NCBI RefSeq assembly: GCF_007655135.1
Contig: NC_045133.1
Location: forward strand, 2,542,001-2,606,000
Direction: 5' to 3'
DNA length: 64,000 nucleotides
Source: Punica granatum
Taxonomy: Eukaryota > Streptophyta > Magnoliopsida > Myrtales > Lythraceae
Below are positions 16,692 to 27,375 of this stretch, one piece after another. Positions within the stretch are counted from its first letter, which is position 1. Every line of letters starts with the position of its first letter. The notes under the pieces are model-generated. The model had not been told where the DNA came from. It saw nothing but the letters and a program-made list of their open reading frames with translations, and did no database searches. The position numbers and the translations under genes were made by a program.

Positions 16692-16885
16692 ACTACAGTA
16701 AAAGGTCGTGCTATGACATATATTTTTCCCTACTCGTATGTAGCTCTACTCTAAAGAGCAATGTATATGTGCTTTTTTTTCCCCCTTTCGATGAGCGAAA
16801 AAGGTGGACAGCAGCGATGTATGTATATACGTACGTTAAGGACAGCACTTATTATGTCTTTCACAGTTTTAACATATTGCACGTA

Positions 16886-18031
16886 ATGGCTCGCCCTGGT
16901 GTCGTAATCGGGACCATGAACCTCCTTGCGGTAGTTCTCTCCCTCGCTGCCATCGGTGTCGCGCTTTACCTAAATGTCCATGCTGTTGCTGCCTCCTCCA
17001 CATGCCAGAAGTCCCTCAAGATGCGAGTCTTCACCGGCGGGGCCCTCCTTGGCCTGTCCTTGTTCAGAATCCTCGCCTCCTGCTTCCGGTTCAACCACTT
17101 CATGTGGCTCTACTTGTTCCTCATTATCTCCATCGCCATTGGTCTGGTTGGGTTCTCGGTCTTTGCATCCGAGGTCACGAAGGAGGTTGCAAGAAAAGTG
17201 GTTCCTAGTCAAGGGCACAAGGAGTACCGGCTCAGAGATCACTCGAACTGGTTGAGGAATCACTTGGTTAACCGGAAGAACAGGGGTGTGATCCGGAGTT
17301 AATGTTTGGTTGATACTGATGTTTGTAGGAGCCCAGGAAGAGGTCCGATCAATATTCGGCTGCTGAGTTCTACAGGAAGAACTTGACTCCGTTACAGGTA
17401 TATCGATCGATGCGAACCTATAGAAAGTTCGTATACATTTTTCCCCTTGCTTCTTGATTTAAGACTCTTTGAACTATTATTGCATATAACCATGGCCAAT
17501 AGAGATCAGTTTATGGTTAGTTTTTCAGATGGTATCTTAGAAAGCAGTATAGTTACGAATATCATTTCATCATAAAAATTTGTTCGAACTTATTATTTTT
17601 CGTTTACGTACAACGTACAACATTGGATTTGTGCCTATGTTCAATGGGTTCTAACATCAATCTATTGTTTTATTGAATACTTGATCTGCAATAATCAAAC
17701 TAAGGCAATCTTTTCTCAGTCGGGCTGCTGCAAGCCACTGAGTGACTGCGTGTTCGAGTTCGGTAATGCAAACCTATTGGATGGTGCCGCCCATGGCACC
17801 AAGGCCAGTCGGTGATCGCGCAACATAGAGCAGCCGCCAGGACAAGCTGTGCTACGACAGCAGAGGCAGTTACTCGTTTTCAATTGTTTACAGTTCGACA
17901 AGCTGCGCAACTCGTTTTCAGTTCGATCTTCAAAGCCGGTTTTCTGGCCAATGTCAAGCGGCAGCAGAGGCAGTTACTGGTCGTCTTCGCCTTCATCCTT
18001 ACCTCCTCAGCATGTTCGCCTTAAAGGATAG
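16886..18031 (+). pseudogene. Tetraspanin pseudogene (TET family)
   Basis: The reading frame from ATG 16886 encodes a plant tetraspanin N-terminus with three hydrophobic segments (NLLAVVLSLAAIGVALYLNV; VFTGGALLGLSLFRILASCF; MWLYLFLIISIAIGLVGFSV) and the family marker YRLRDHSNWL. It meets a TAA at 17300-17302, directly before codons for CLVDTDVC in the same frame, which is how the extracellular loop normally continues. A frameshift follows near 17333-17345, after which SDQYSAAEFYRKNLTPLQ is read in another frame up to a normal donor site at 17398. Exon 2 (from about 17720) starts with the tetraspanin hallmark SGCCKP, then loses frame more than once; a piece of the last membrane segment (KAGFLANVKRQQRQLLVVFA) survives near 17930-17995. 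Introns are retained, so this is a decayed gene, not a retrocopy. An intact functional variant is unlikely unless the sequence has errors. Confidence 0.85.
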
Positions 18032-19417
18032 GCATATCAATCATCCTACAGTTTGCTTGGTATCTGCCCCTGCGATGACAGTCCGATCGATGGCCAGATA
18101 CAACGGACTTGCTGGATTGAATCAACTTAAATTAGCATACCATCTTAGCAATATTTTCTTTTAGCATACGAAATTTTTTTTTTCTTTTCTTAGATTAGCG
18201 TACTCTTTTTTTTTTTTCGTTGCTCGGGAAAAGAACAAAAATTAGTTATTGCTTTCTATGGTGTACTCTATCTAGGCTGTACTACAGAAGTCAATCTGGC
18301 CCATTAAGGCCTTAACGTGCCGGCTGTCGGGCCCATATGGACCGAAACATAGGCCGAAAGAAAAAATTGCATGGGCCGTTTCTCGGAGAGTCCATAATCC
18401 GAGGATTCGTTTCTTTAAAAAGAAAATTGAAAAACAGTTTTTTTTTCTCTCTTTTTTCTTTTTGTTGGCTAAAATTACACTGACTAAGGCAGGCCTCTCA
18501 ATAGGAACTTATATTATTGCTTCCAAACTGTAGGAGATCCAGATCCAGTTTCAGTCGATTGCAAGATGTTCCGCTTAGGCCATGGCGGGTATTAGCACAA
18601 AGCAATTTACAATTGGCTCGGGATAACCCTACTTTTATATTTCTTCCGTGAAAAAATAAACATTCATATTCATCGTTTCATGTACTTATAATAATCGTTC
18701 ATCTATAATGAGAAAGTAAATTCTTCGAGGAGTATGAATTTATTGGGATTGTGCCCGTCCCGGCAATAACTTACTTGTATCAAAACTATGTGCGACGACT
18801 TTTGATCGGTCTAGCGTAAATTTTTCTTTTTGAAAAATTGAAAACAATGGGACAATTATGAGAGAGAGGGAGAGCATGGTGTCAATAATAACCACGACAG
18901 ATATTAAGAGACAAGCTAGATCATAATTTTTTTCTTTTGTCTTTTTTTTAAGCTGGTATCAATAAAATGCTAAAAGCTGAGGGCGAAGTTAATTAAGATT
19001 ATTAGATGTAAAACGCGGGCCTGTTGTTATTTGGGGCTTTTGAGGTAGGGCTGCGTTTGTTTGGAGGCCACTGGCTGTTTTCCCCCTTAGGCATTACATT
19101 CTATATTCGTACAAATATATATATATAATTTAATTTAAATTACTTAATTACGAGCTTCTTTTGCTCACAGAATTTAATTATTAAATTAATTTGAAGGGTT
19201 TCTGGTGCAATAATATATATATATGAGACTGACTATCCACCTCATTTCATCAGCTTTATTACTAGTCTTCAGATGAGAAGATTAGTTTAATTACCATAAT
19301 TATATTATATGATCATTATTTGGACACATGCTATTGATTGCAATTGATCATATCTATGGACCACTTGTTCATTATTACTATGGGAGATGATGACAAGATA
19401 CTTTTGCATAAGTGAAC

Positions 19418-19453
<36 letters not shown>

Positions 19454-19775
19454 GGATTTAGGTGTATATATATATAGACTAATTCATATTGGTAAATCGA
19501 CTTGTAGAACTTGTTCCTACTATTGGTAGAAGGAACATATAAGCAGTACGTCAATTAATCATTGCACCTCATCAAGGGAAGAAAGCAGCCTTGTAATCAT
19601 ATGTAATATTAGTAAGACCGCCAGCTACTACCTTCAGATATATTATAAATACCATCGACAGTAAAGAATACACATATCATTAATCGAAATCGTTCGGTAT
19701 GATATGTAATTGATCTGTACTTTGGATAATATTTAATTTTGTAATGATATCGATTTGTCCACAAGCAAGCCCCAG
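18032..19775. other. Intergenic, no gene seen
   Basis: AT-rich DNA with short simple repeats: (AT)n near 19123 and 19212, and an (AT)n(GA)n tract at about 19419-19454. The last few hundred bases are presumably the promoter of the AP2/ERF gene. Confidence 0.4.
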
Positions 19776-19850
19776 ATGAGACAAAAGTTGCTTGCCATTT
19801 CTCTCATCATCATTCTCATAGCCATTGTCATCCTCATAATAAATATTTAA
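19776..19850 (+). CDS. Possible uORF of the AP2/ERF gene, 24 codons, hydrophobic
   Basis: ATG at 19776 opens a 24-codon frame rich in Ile and Leu (MRQKLLAIS..., ending LIINI). Its TAA (19848-19850) shares the A with the ATG at 19850, giving a TAATG stop-start overlap. If the transcript begins upstream, this arrangement could limit or couple translation of the ERF. Whether it is transcribed is unknown; two later in-frame ATGs (19922, 20046) are alternatives for the ERF start. Confidence 0.3.
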   Translation: MRQKLLAISLIIILIAIVILIINI

Positions 19851-20572
19851 TGGCCCAACACATATTGTTTAAGAGACCCATCAGGAAAGCTCACTTTCCT
19901 ATTCCACTCATCGTCTCATTCATGGACAAGAACGCAATACCCTTTCTTGAAACATCACAAATCTCATCATTACTCCCATCTCATCAACCCCATAATGCTT
20001 CAGTTGGAAACCCTAATCCACCAAAAAAAGAGCATAAGACAACCATGAAGAAGCATCCTAAGACAAGGTTCCTTGGTGTGAGACAAAGGCCCTCGGGGAG
20101 ATGGGTGGCTGAGATCAAGGACTCCTCACTCAAGCTCCGCCTGTGGCTCGGCACCTTTGACAGGGCCGAGGAAGCCGCCCTCGCCTACGACTCGGCTGCA
20201 CGGCTCCTCCGAGGCAGGAATGCCAGGACCAACTTCCCATGCCGCGAACAAGTCACAGTCAACTCCATCCGCCTCCAGGCAAACCCGATGTTCCATCGGC
20301 TCCTCAGCCATGCAAACACAAAGCAACTCCTCAGATCATCGCTGGATAACTCATGGAGGAACGGAGGGAAGTACGACGACATCCACTTGATGAACTTTGA
20401 TGCGGTAGTCGAGGAGACGATAGTCTGTACGTCCGAAGACGGGATCGGATGTTTGGGTTGTACGGAGGAACATGATGGGAGTAGTACTAACAAGATTTGT
20501 GGGGTGTCGGTTGGTAGTTCTAAGGTTTATTCTTCAGTTGTCGTTGCTCCTTCTTTCAGTAGGGCTTCCTAG
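19850..20572 (+). CDS. AP2/ERF-domain transcription factor (RAP2.11/ERN-like DNA-binding domain)
   Basis: Single exon, up to 240 residues. One AP2 domain lies at about residues 71-127: [19 protein letters not shown], then [19 protein letters not shown] and [12 protein letters not shown]. The [12 protein letters not shown] wording (rather than RPWGKFAAEIRD) resembles RAP2.11 and the ERN nodulation factors. Such proteins bind GCC-like boxes in promoters of stress, nutrient or symbiosis genes; the specific role here is not known. After the domain a short block ([16 protein letters not shown]) may be a subgroup motif. The tail is acidic and Ser-rich. The start is uncertain: ATGs at 19850, 19922 and 20046 are in frame, and the last would leave only about 9 residues before the domain. 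Confidence 0.85.
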   Translation: MAQHILFKRPIRKAHFPIPLIVSFMDKNAIPFLETSQISSLLPSHQPHNASVGNPNPPKKEHKTTMKKHPKTRFLGVRQRPSGRWVAEIKDSSLKLRLWLGTFDRAEEAALAYDSAARLLRGRNARTNFPCREQVTVNSIRLQANPMFHRLLSHANTKQLLRSSLDNSWRNGGKYDDIHLMNFDAVVEETIVCTSEDGIGCLGCTEEHDGSSTNKICGVSVGSSKVYSSVVVAPSFSRAS

Positions 20573-21344
20573 ACAAAATCAAGCTAGCTTCTATAATTTC
20601 ACGTTGTACATAATCCACTTTAATCTGTCTCCTTTTGTTGGAAAAAAAAATCTGTCTACTGTTTTTCCAACTTTTTCCTCTCTTTTTCCCCTTGTTTTTC
20701 AAATTTGATGTTTAATTAGGAATTTTAGCTAATAAAAGTTTTTTTGGGTTAATTATTATAGTAAAAGTTATAATTTTGGTGCTTCTTCTATTAATAGTGG
20801 TTTAATTTTTGAAAGGAGATTTTTTTATATGGATTTATTAATATTAATTATCTCCAAAAATAGTTTTCCTCTGATAAAAGCTAATGATATATTCAAATTC
20901 AGATACAAGGACAAAGTCCATTGATGATTAATTACTCTTTTTTTTTTGGTATTTGGTGGAATTACGCGTCCTCTTTTATGAGTTATTAGGACAAAGTCCA
21001 ACATCACGATGATTATTTCCCCTTTTATTTTTCTAGATAATATGTTTAATATCATTTTCATGTATCTTAAGCAATATTGTTGCCAAGTGCCAAAGATAGC
21101 GACCTCATAATTAATTGACAACTATATTGTCGGAATTCCAAGTGATGATTAATTGTTATAGATGAATAAGTATATAATTGGTCCACTACTTTGTGAAATG
21201 AATATTTTTAAGTGATTATGCTTAGCATAATTATTCATATTATTTTCTACTATAATATTCAGAACAATTTATTTAATCCATAAAACTTTTCAAAAAGAGA
21301 AGACATAATTTCAGAGGCGGTTTTCTTTAAGAATAACTCGACTC
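20573..21344. other. Intergenic, no gene seen
   Basis: Very AT-rich 3' flank of the ERF gene with poly-T runs; no conserved feature recognised. Confidence 0.4.
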
Positions 21345-21600
21345 CATTCCAATTATAAATAATCATATTTATTTGGGTTTGTAATCATTGTGTTTTTGAA
21401 TTATGAGAAAAAGTGAGAAAAAGTAATGAATAGTTAAGAGAAAATAATGATTGTGTTGTTGAATTGTGGAAAAAGTACTGAATAATTGAGAGAATTTAGT
21501 GTTAAAATTTAAATTAAAAGGTAATTAAGATAAAAAAAATTATTATGTTATTGAATTGAAGATAAGTAGAATTAAAGTGTAGTAGAGTTAAAAACATTAT
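21345..21600. mobile_element. MITE-like repeat (family M1)
   Basis: Contains the family blocks AATGATTGTGTTGTTGAATT and GAAAAAGTAATGAATAG in the same orientation as the ENO1 intron copy. The GAGTTGAGTT ends are eroded. Confidence 0.55.
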
Positions 21601-23664
21601 TTATTTTTTTTGGTGAATCTTCACAACCACGTTTTTACCTTTTTACTTTAAATCTCACTCCAATAGCCAAGACATGCTTCCAGTGATATCTATTTGACGA
21701 TTTCAACAAGCAAAATTTCAATAATTGGATACTCGAGAGTTAAAATTCAGTTCGATCTTCATGGAAAAAATCCAATCACGTAAAAGGTGTAATGCGAAGG
21801 AAAATCATGAAGTAAATACTCAAGAGAGGTTGATAATGTTAACAGAAATTCTAAGAACATTTGCTCTTTACATTGAAATCCCACTCTGTTTTTTCTAGCT
21901 AATGAAAGGAAGAAGAAACCAACGATCGCCGGATTTTTAGAGTACCATCTCTCCTCGGCATGAGCACTAGCTACTACCAGTTCGAGGAGATATGCTCATC
22001 CGCGTGGGATCAACGCAAATCGGGAACAGAGCATCCCAAGCTTTCCGCATACACGAGCAGATTTTCTTCCTTGCTATGTGTCATGCCGGTACGAGCAGAG
22101 AATCCTGAGTTCCCACTTTTCTGTGGGTGTTCCCGGAAGTCCAGAACAAGAACCTGATTACTTCCTTCTTCCCACTTCCAAGCCAAGATTTTGGTAAAAA
22201 GAATCAGATACCAGGTTCTGAGAAGTACGAAAAATTATTCGCCGATGTTTGCGCACACATGAATATGATTCTCTTCAGACTAAATAATGGGGCAGTCAAA
22301 GAAGCTGTACACTTCCCTCACTTTGAAGCAGCAGTGATGCAATAAAAGGATATGGATCCCACCAGCAAAATTTGAAACCTTATCTCCTTTTCTCTTTTTG
22401 CTGAGACCCACTTTAATACCTTAACTTCAACACATGGCAAAAACAAAAAGGAACTACGAATGTACTCTTTCTATGACCGGCTCGAGGCCCGGCACGGATA
22501 TGTATATCTTCCGAGCATCAAATGTCCCTTTACCAGTCTATGCACCTGAAAAGAAGTCAATCGAGAAACTGCACAAAATTTTTCCTAACCAGTAATTGGC
22601 TGTGCTGTCATCCGGCCACGCAACTTCAACTGGAACAACAAAAGAAACTCATAGGAGAAGACATCGAACATAGTGGCCATTTCGCAACTTATGGAACAAA
22701 TGGTGTTCTATCAGATGGAACCAATATGAATATGAGCACCAGCAAGGAGAAGTGAGCGACCAGAAGACTCATCAACAAGCACAAATGGAATGAAGAACGA
22801 TTGAAATAAACTAGAAGATCTAATAGTCAAGCCTGCGAGGAGATCCGGAACCAAAAAAAGATTTCATGCAGAAAATATACAGCATTTAGAGGTCAGCAAA
22901 TTATATCAGGTTCGAGAAATTCGTACAGGCAAAATTTTAAAACTTTAGCAGCACTCGAATTGATTCCCACCAGAATTGTCCGTTGACAGACCTACGAATT
23001 CTAGCAAACTCGTAAATACTGCTTATTTTGCAGAAACTACTCATTATATGGTGCAAAAAACATCTCAGCAAAAGCTGGAAAAGAATGCTGAGTAATCCAA
23101 ATCAAATCCTTAAATTATCAGTTCAGTGCTTAGCAGCAGAGCTAACACAACCTGCAGCAAATTCCCAATTAATGAGGTAAACTTACCCATACTTACGATT
23201 AGTCTCAGCCAGTCAGCCGAGAATAGCTCGTGATCTCACCGGCAGAAGAACAGAATAACGTGATACCTTCAACATGCAAAGAGAAATTAAAACTTGCCCC
23301 TCGGTCAGTTTCCCTGCAGGGAGGCAGAGCAATCAATTGAGCTGCAGACTTACATCAGAGCTTCTGATCTGAAACTTTCCCAAAACAGAAGTAGAAGAAG
23401 ACGGGGTACAAAAGATAATGCAGGACAAGGAAGGAACAGTATGGAACTGAAATCACCAATATCCTCCCACCTGCCAAATTGCTGCAAGATTCACATTTCT
23501 CAATCAAGAAAAAAGTTTCCTTTTTTACCCATTTCGGCTGAAACTCACATCAGATCTTCCAAGCTGTTTAGTGGCTACAAATTCACATAGCGAGGAACAG
23601 AGCAGACATAACAATTTCAACAGAAAATCAATTCGACCGACGGAGAAAAACAGAAGGGCTAGCG

Positions 23665-23685
23665 CTGGATGCAGAGGTTTATCGA
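23665..23685 (-). ncRNA. MIR162: Mature miR162 (3p)
   Basis: 21 nt starting with U, ending CAUCCAG; agrees with the deeply conserved angiosperm miR162 that guides cleavage of DCL1 mRNA. Confidence 0.95.
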
Positions 23686-23733
23686 CCGATTCATGAATTG
23701 CTGCTATTGGGAGACAGCAAATTCCCAGGAAGA

Positions 23734-23755
23734 GATCGATGAACCGCTGCCTCCA
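23734..23755 (-). ncRNA. MIR162: miR162 star strand (5p)
   Basis: 22 nt on the 5' arm, starting UGGAGGCAGCGG, partly complementary to the mature strand with short 3' overhangs expected of DCL1 cutting. Confidence 0.9.
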
Positions 23756-23984
23756 GTGACTCCACCCGACCCAGAGATCAGATCAGAAGATATAGCAGCA
23801 GCAGCAGCAGAAGTATAAGAAGAAGAAGAAAGAAGACAGATCTGATCCAAACCAACAAAAGGGCAACTTCTTGTTCTTGCTCAAAATGCCTGCATTTGTG
23901 AAGGGAGTGGACTTAGACGAGAATGAGGCATTATGGCCATTGAAGGAAAGAGAGTGACTTATTATTATGGATTACTTACATAGA

Positions 23985-24925
23985 AAATCAGATTTTTGTT
24001 TTTTTTAAATACAACACTACCTTTAAAAAATAGTATAAAATATTAAAAATACACTACATTTTTATTTTTTTCTAAATGTAGCACGACTTTTTAATAATAA
24101 CACAGAAAAACGCGATTTTTATATTTTTTCTAAATATAGTATGATCTTTAAAAAATAACATAAAAAAACACAACTTTCAAGTTTAATTACGACTCTTGTA
24201 CGACGTTAATTATTCGTCAAATGTAACAGTAATAGCTAACGACACCTTATGGTACAACATCATTAGATGAGTGAGTTCCACATATTTTTATTTAATTAAA
24301 AAATAATTCTAAAAATAAAAAAAATAAGATTATTTTCTAAAAAAAAAAGAGCAGATCGTTAATTGCGGGGCGCAAGGGGCCCTTACTGTCGAAATAAAAA
24401 AGGCCCAATTTCAGGGTTCTTTCGATTCCGACAGTGGGTGTCCCGATTACGACCATTACCCATATAATTGAGGTCATACTGCGGTCGATGACCCCAAATG
24501 GGAGATGGTAGCCACCGGCATAATCACTATTGTCGGCCCCTTCCCCTTTCCTCTTATTAAGTTGAATTTCTCTTTCTTTTTTTTTTGTTTTTTTTCTTTT
24601 TAAAATTATTTTTTAATTAAATAAAAATATATGGGGTTTACTCATCCAATTATATTGTGCATTATTATTACAATTTGACGGAATAAATGACGTTGTGCTA
24701 GACACATAACTAAATTTGAAGGCCGTGTCTTTCTATACTTTTTTAAATGTTGTATTATATTTATAAAAAAATTAAAAGGTCACGCCTTTTGATGTTACTC
24801 TCGAAAGGTCGTGTTATATTTAGAAAAAAAATACAAAGATCATATATTTATATATTATTTTTTAAAATTCGTATTATATTTTGAAAAAAAATGTAAAGGT
24901 GATGCTCTTTTTAGATAATTAATCA
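23985..24925. mobile_element. Long inverted-repeat element next to MIR162
   Basis: Left arm about 23985-24345 and right arm about 24560-24925 are reverse complements; blocks such as ATATTTTTATTTAATTAAAAAATAATT are mirrored (24282-24310 against 24603-24630), as are CTAAATATAGTATGATCTTT-type units. Each arm contains about three tandem copies of a ~50-bp subrepeat (TTTCTAAATATA..CGA..TTTAAAAAATAACA). The centre (24360-24550) is GC-rich with GGTCGATGACC and CCGATTACGACC. No ORF. Probably a foldback or Mutator-type non-autonomous element. Confidence 0.7.
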
Positions 24926-26062
24926 TATTATTATTAGGCTTGAAGCCGGAGAAGGAACGAGATGGACTATGGAGAGAGAAATCTAGGCTCGGATCAAATC
25001 TAAAGTTGCAATCTTTCGGGGATGTCTATGGTTCTCAGACCTTTTTCGGAGCGGATCAATTACTATGATTGTTATTAATATCATTTTACGGGTAAGCGGA
25101 CTATTGTCCCGAGACAGACCCCTGCCTCGCTAGGGGACTACGACTGACGGGCAGCAACCGGGCCACCTGCAACTCAAACGGTGCTAGGACGCAGGATATT
25201 TGCCACTTTCGGTCCGTTAACATGGAACTCGCATCCCACCTTGTGGCATCGCAACAACTGAAGCTGCGATACGAGACTTTACGGGGGAGGAGGTTCCGAA
25301 ATCGAACCATATTATCGTCCTCTAATCTTTTGAATGTTTACTATGTCAGAATTCCATGAAATATAATAAAAATATGGGTATACGTGTTAATTAACCAATT
25401 AAAATAACTAGTTTTAAGCTTAGGACCAGAAGACAAGTCCAACAGCTCCATGAGCTGTACTAAGCACTGGCAATACCTTATCCATGCTATGCAGCCATGT
25501 TACTTGACATGTAAATTATTGCTCAGGTCAGAAGGGATTTTAATAGTATAGGCGTAGATCGGCATCACGAATTTGCTTCTAGACTAGCGTCGACTTATAT
25601 CCACTGCTCTCGTATATATTATATTGCCGAGGTCGATCGGTACGTGCAGTTCGACAAATCAGTAACAATTCCATGCATGCATGCAACCGACACATACATG
25701 TATCTGGCAAGAGGCATTTCCATGAACGTTCGTTCAGTTTATCGGACAGCATAGGAAAAAATAGATAAATAAATAAATAAATAAATAAATAAAACACTGA
25801 AAGGATCTGTGTTTGCCATCCCATGGACATAAATATATTCACCGACGCGCTTATCTGTTCCATTAACGAATCTCCTCTCCAAACCTCAAAATCCTGCAAC
25901 CTCAGATCCGTAACCAACCCACAAAAAGTAAAACCGAAGAACAATTCATTCGCCTTCCCCAGCATCGTGTGCATTGCTAACTAATCTTCCATTTCATCGT
26001 AGAAGTAATATCTCGGGAATCGTCGTGTTGTCTCGTGGCGTTATACACGGAACCTGGTTGCC
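24926..26062. other. Intergenic region and CML promoter
   Basis: No gene recognised. A relatively GC-rich patch at about 24950-25320 has a 69-codon minus frame with no known match to me; it may be retroelement debris. Positions 25764-25793 carry a (TAAA)n microsatellite. The promoter of the calmodulin-like gene should lie in the last few hundred bases. Confidence 0.35.
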
Positions 26063-26551
26063 ATGTCGCTGGCAGGTCCGCAGGTGGACCAGCTGAACCA
26101 GCTGCAGGAGATATTCGCACGGTTCGACATGGACTCAGACGGGAGCCTCACGATCCTCGAGCTAGCCGCCCTTCTCCGTTCGCTCGGGCTGAAGCCGTCT
26201 GGGGACCAGATCCACACGCTCCTTACGAGCGTGGATGCGAATGGGAACGGACTCGTGGAATTCGATGAGCTCCTCAAGGTCATCCTCCCGGATGTCAATG
26301 AGGAGGTCCTCATGAACCAGGAGCAGCTCATGGGGGTCTTCCATTCGTTCGACCGGGATGGGAATGGCTTCATCACGCCTGCTGAGCTGGCCGGCGCAAT
26401 GGCCAAGATGGGCCAGCCCCTGACATACCGTGAGCTCCGGGAGATGATCAAGGAAGCCGATGAGGATGGCGACGGTGTCATCAGCTTCCATGAGTTCGCA
26501 TCCGTAATGGCCAAGTCTGCCTGCGACATTTTTGGTATCGCCTTTTCGTAA
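26063..26551 (+). CDS. CML: Calmodulin-like protein with four EF hands (CML15/16-like)
   Basis: Intronless, 162 residues. Four canonical calcium loops are visible at about residues 22-33 (DMDSDGSLTILE), 58-69 (DANGNGLVEFDE), 97-108 (DRDGNGFITPAE) and 133-144 (DEDGDGVISFHE); each keeps acidic or Asn ligands at positions 1, 3, 5 and Glu at 12, so all four should bind Ca2+. The overall wording (FARFDMDSDGSLT, ILPDVNEEVL, AKMGQPLTYREL) is that of the CML15/CML16 branch. It presumably relays calcium signals to partners not identifiable here. The gene is markedly more GC-rich than its surroundings, common for intronless plant CMLs. The antisense frames are shadows. Confidence 0.95.
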   Translation: MSLAGPQVDQLNQLQEIFARFDMDSDGSLTILELAALLRSLGLKPSGDQIHTLLTSVDANGNGLVEFDELLKVILPDVNEEVLMNQEQLMGVFHSFDRDGNGFITPAELAGAMAKMGQPLTYRELREMIKEADEDGDGVISFHEFASVMAKSACDIFGIAFS

Positions 26552-27129
26552 TATTGTAATCAAATTGATCGATGTACGTATATTTCGGAGATCAAATGTA
26601 ATTAGGAATCAAATCTGCTGTCTCTCAGATTAATTAACCTCGATAGCACGGTCTATTCAAATCCGAGACTAAATTGTAATTTATTAGATGGTCAGACTCT
26701 GCATTATCATGTTCTTTTGTGCAAGTACAATGGCTCTTTTTATGAACTTTCTGGTATTTATAGGTTATAGCTGTCATTGGTTGTTGCATATTTCTGCTAC
26801 AAATCACTTCTAAATGATTCAACTGTATTGAGCATAAACTATACTAATGGTTAAAGAAGAAATCACAGATTGGGCCGTCGATGAATTAATCACCGGGATC
26901 AAATAATTGATTTCTCTCACTACCATCTGCTAGTTTGCGCAAATTGTTTGACCTTATATTCCCATAAGTTACAAACTCCGAGCTTTCAAGTCACCAAATT
27001 AAGGTTCGGTTTCGAAGATCATACATAGGCATGTCCTCTGATGAAAAATGAACCTTGATTTCTCTGCTGTGATCTGCAGTCTGCATTCACCTGTTCTAAT
27101 GATGTATTGTAGAGCATAAGTATATTATA
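26552..27129. other. Intergenic, 3' flank of CML gene
   Basis: AT-rich; no feature seen. Confidence 0.4.
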
Positions 27130-27375
27130 TCAGCGTTCTTCACCTTCTCCTCCGACCCCTAAGACGGCTTGGACTTCTCTTCGAACTGCTTTGCATGCTC
27201 GAACCAGATTGTCGCGACAAGATGCCAAGAATGCGAGAGTAGATAACAGACACACAGACTGCTGTGAATGAGGAACCTCTGACTGACCATCTTGGCAGTA
27301 GCGGATTGCCGATCGGACAGGACTTCATTGAACTGTCCAGTAGTAATAAAGTCGCCATCCAGTACGATCACATGG
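27130..27375 (-). pseudogene. P4-ATPase C-terminal fragment (copy a)
   Basis: Minus-strand translation gives a degraded version of the flippase tail: AKMVSQRFL resembles CQMVRQRSL of the intact gene, and [10 protein letters not shown] matches its FEEKSKPS. The DNA TTGGACTTCTCTTCGAACTGC (plus strand; shown split as TTGGACTTCTCTTC and GAACTGC) matches the same part of the intact 3' end. It is a short 5'-truncated duplicate without function. Confidence 0.65.

Larger units (their letters stand above)
14861..16726. mobile_element. Long inverted-repeat (foldback) element interrupted by a TRIM retroelement
   Basis: The left arm (about 14861-15190) and right arm (about 15500-15784, then 16697-16726) are reverse complements. 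Examples are AGTGTAGTGCTAATTATGTC against its mirror at 15700-15740, and GTGTTAATTTT at 14902 against TTAATTTTATCAC on the minus strand at 15768-15780. The right arm is cut at 15784/16692 by the TRIM; taking out the TRIM plus one target copy makes the arm continuous. The left arm holds two tandem copies of a ~85-bp subrepeat, a foldback-element trait. GTATATAG just before the left tip and GTATGTAG just after the right tip may be a worn 8-bp target duplication. No transposase seen. Confidence 0.75.
23640..23775 (-). ncRNA. MIR162: MIR162 precursor hairpin
   Basis: The minus strand holds both arms of a miR162 hairpin. The 3p arm is identical, as I recall it, to the conserved 21-nt miR162 (begins TCGATAAACCTC, ends CATCCAG; 23665-23685). 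The 5p arm (begins TGGAGGCAGCGG, ends ATCGATC; 23734-23755) matches the known miR162 star. The arms pair with the usual bulges and leave about 48 nt of loop between them. miR162 targets DCL1 mRNA, forming the feedback loop that limits the miRNA-processing enzyme itself. A CAG repeat (near 23802-23813) and GAA tract lie just upstream of the hairpin in the transcript. Confidence 0.95.
21900..23880 (-). other. Presumed MIR162 primary transcript region (minus strand)
   Basis: No convincing protein-coding gene is present although base composition is less AT-rich than the neighbouring spacers, as expected for a transcribed non-coding unit. The MIR162 hairpin sits near the presumed 5' end (high coordinates). 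The MIR162a primary transcript of Arabidopsis is known to be spliced and alternatively processed; a long intron-bearing transcript here is an inference. Ends are guesses. Confidence 0.35.

Noticed and set aside
21960..22755. Plus-strand ORFs (65-77 residues) in the presumed MIR162 transcript region
   Set aside because: No recognisable domain and no consistent exon structure; judged non-coding.
25101..25310. 69-codon minus frame MVRFRNLLPRK...
   Set aside because: No recognised family, no splice context; possible retroelement debris only.
26041..26563. Long minus-strand ORFs over the CML gene
   Set aside because: Antisense shadows; the plus strand has four perfect EF-hand loops.
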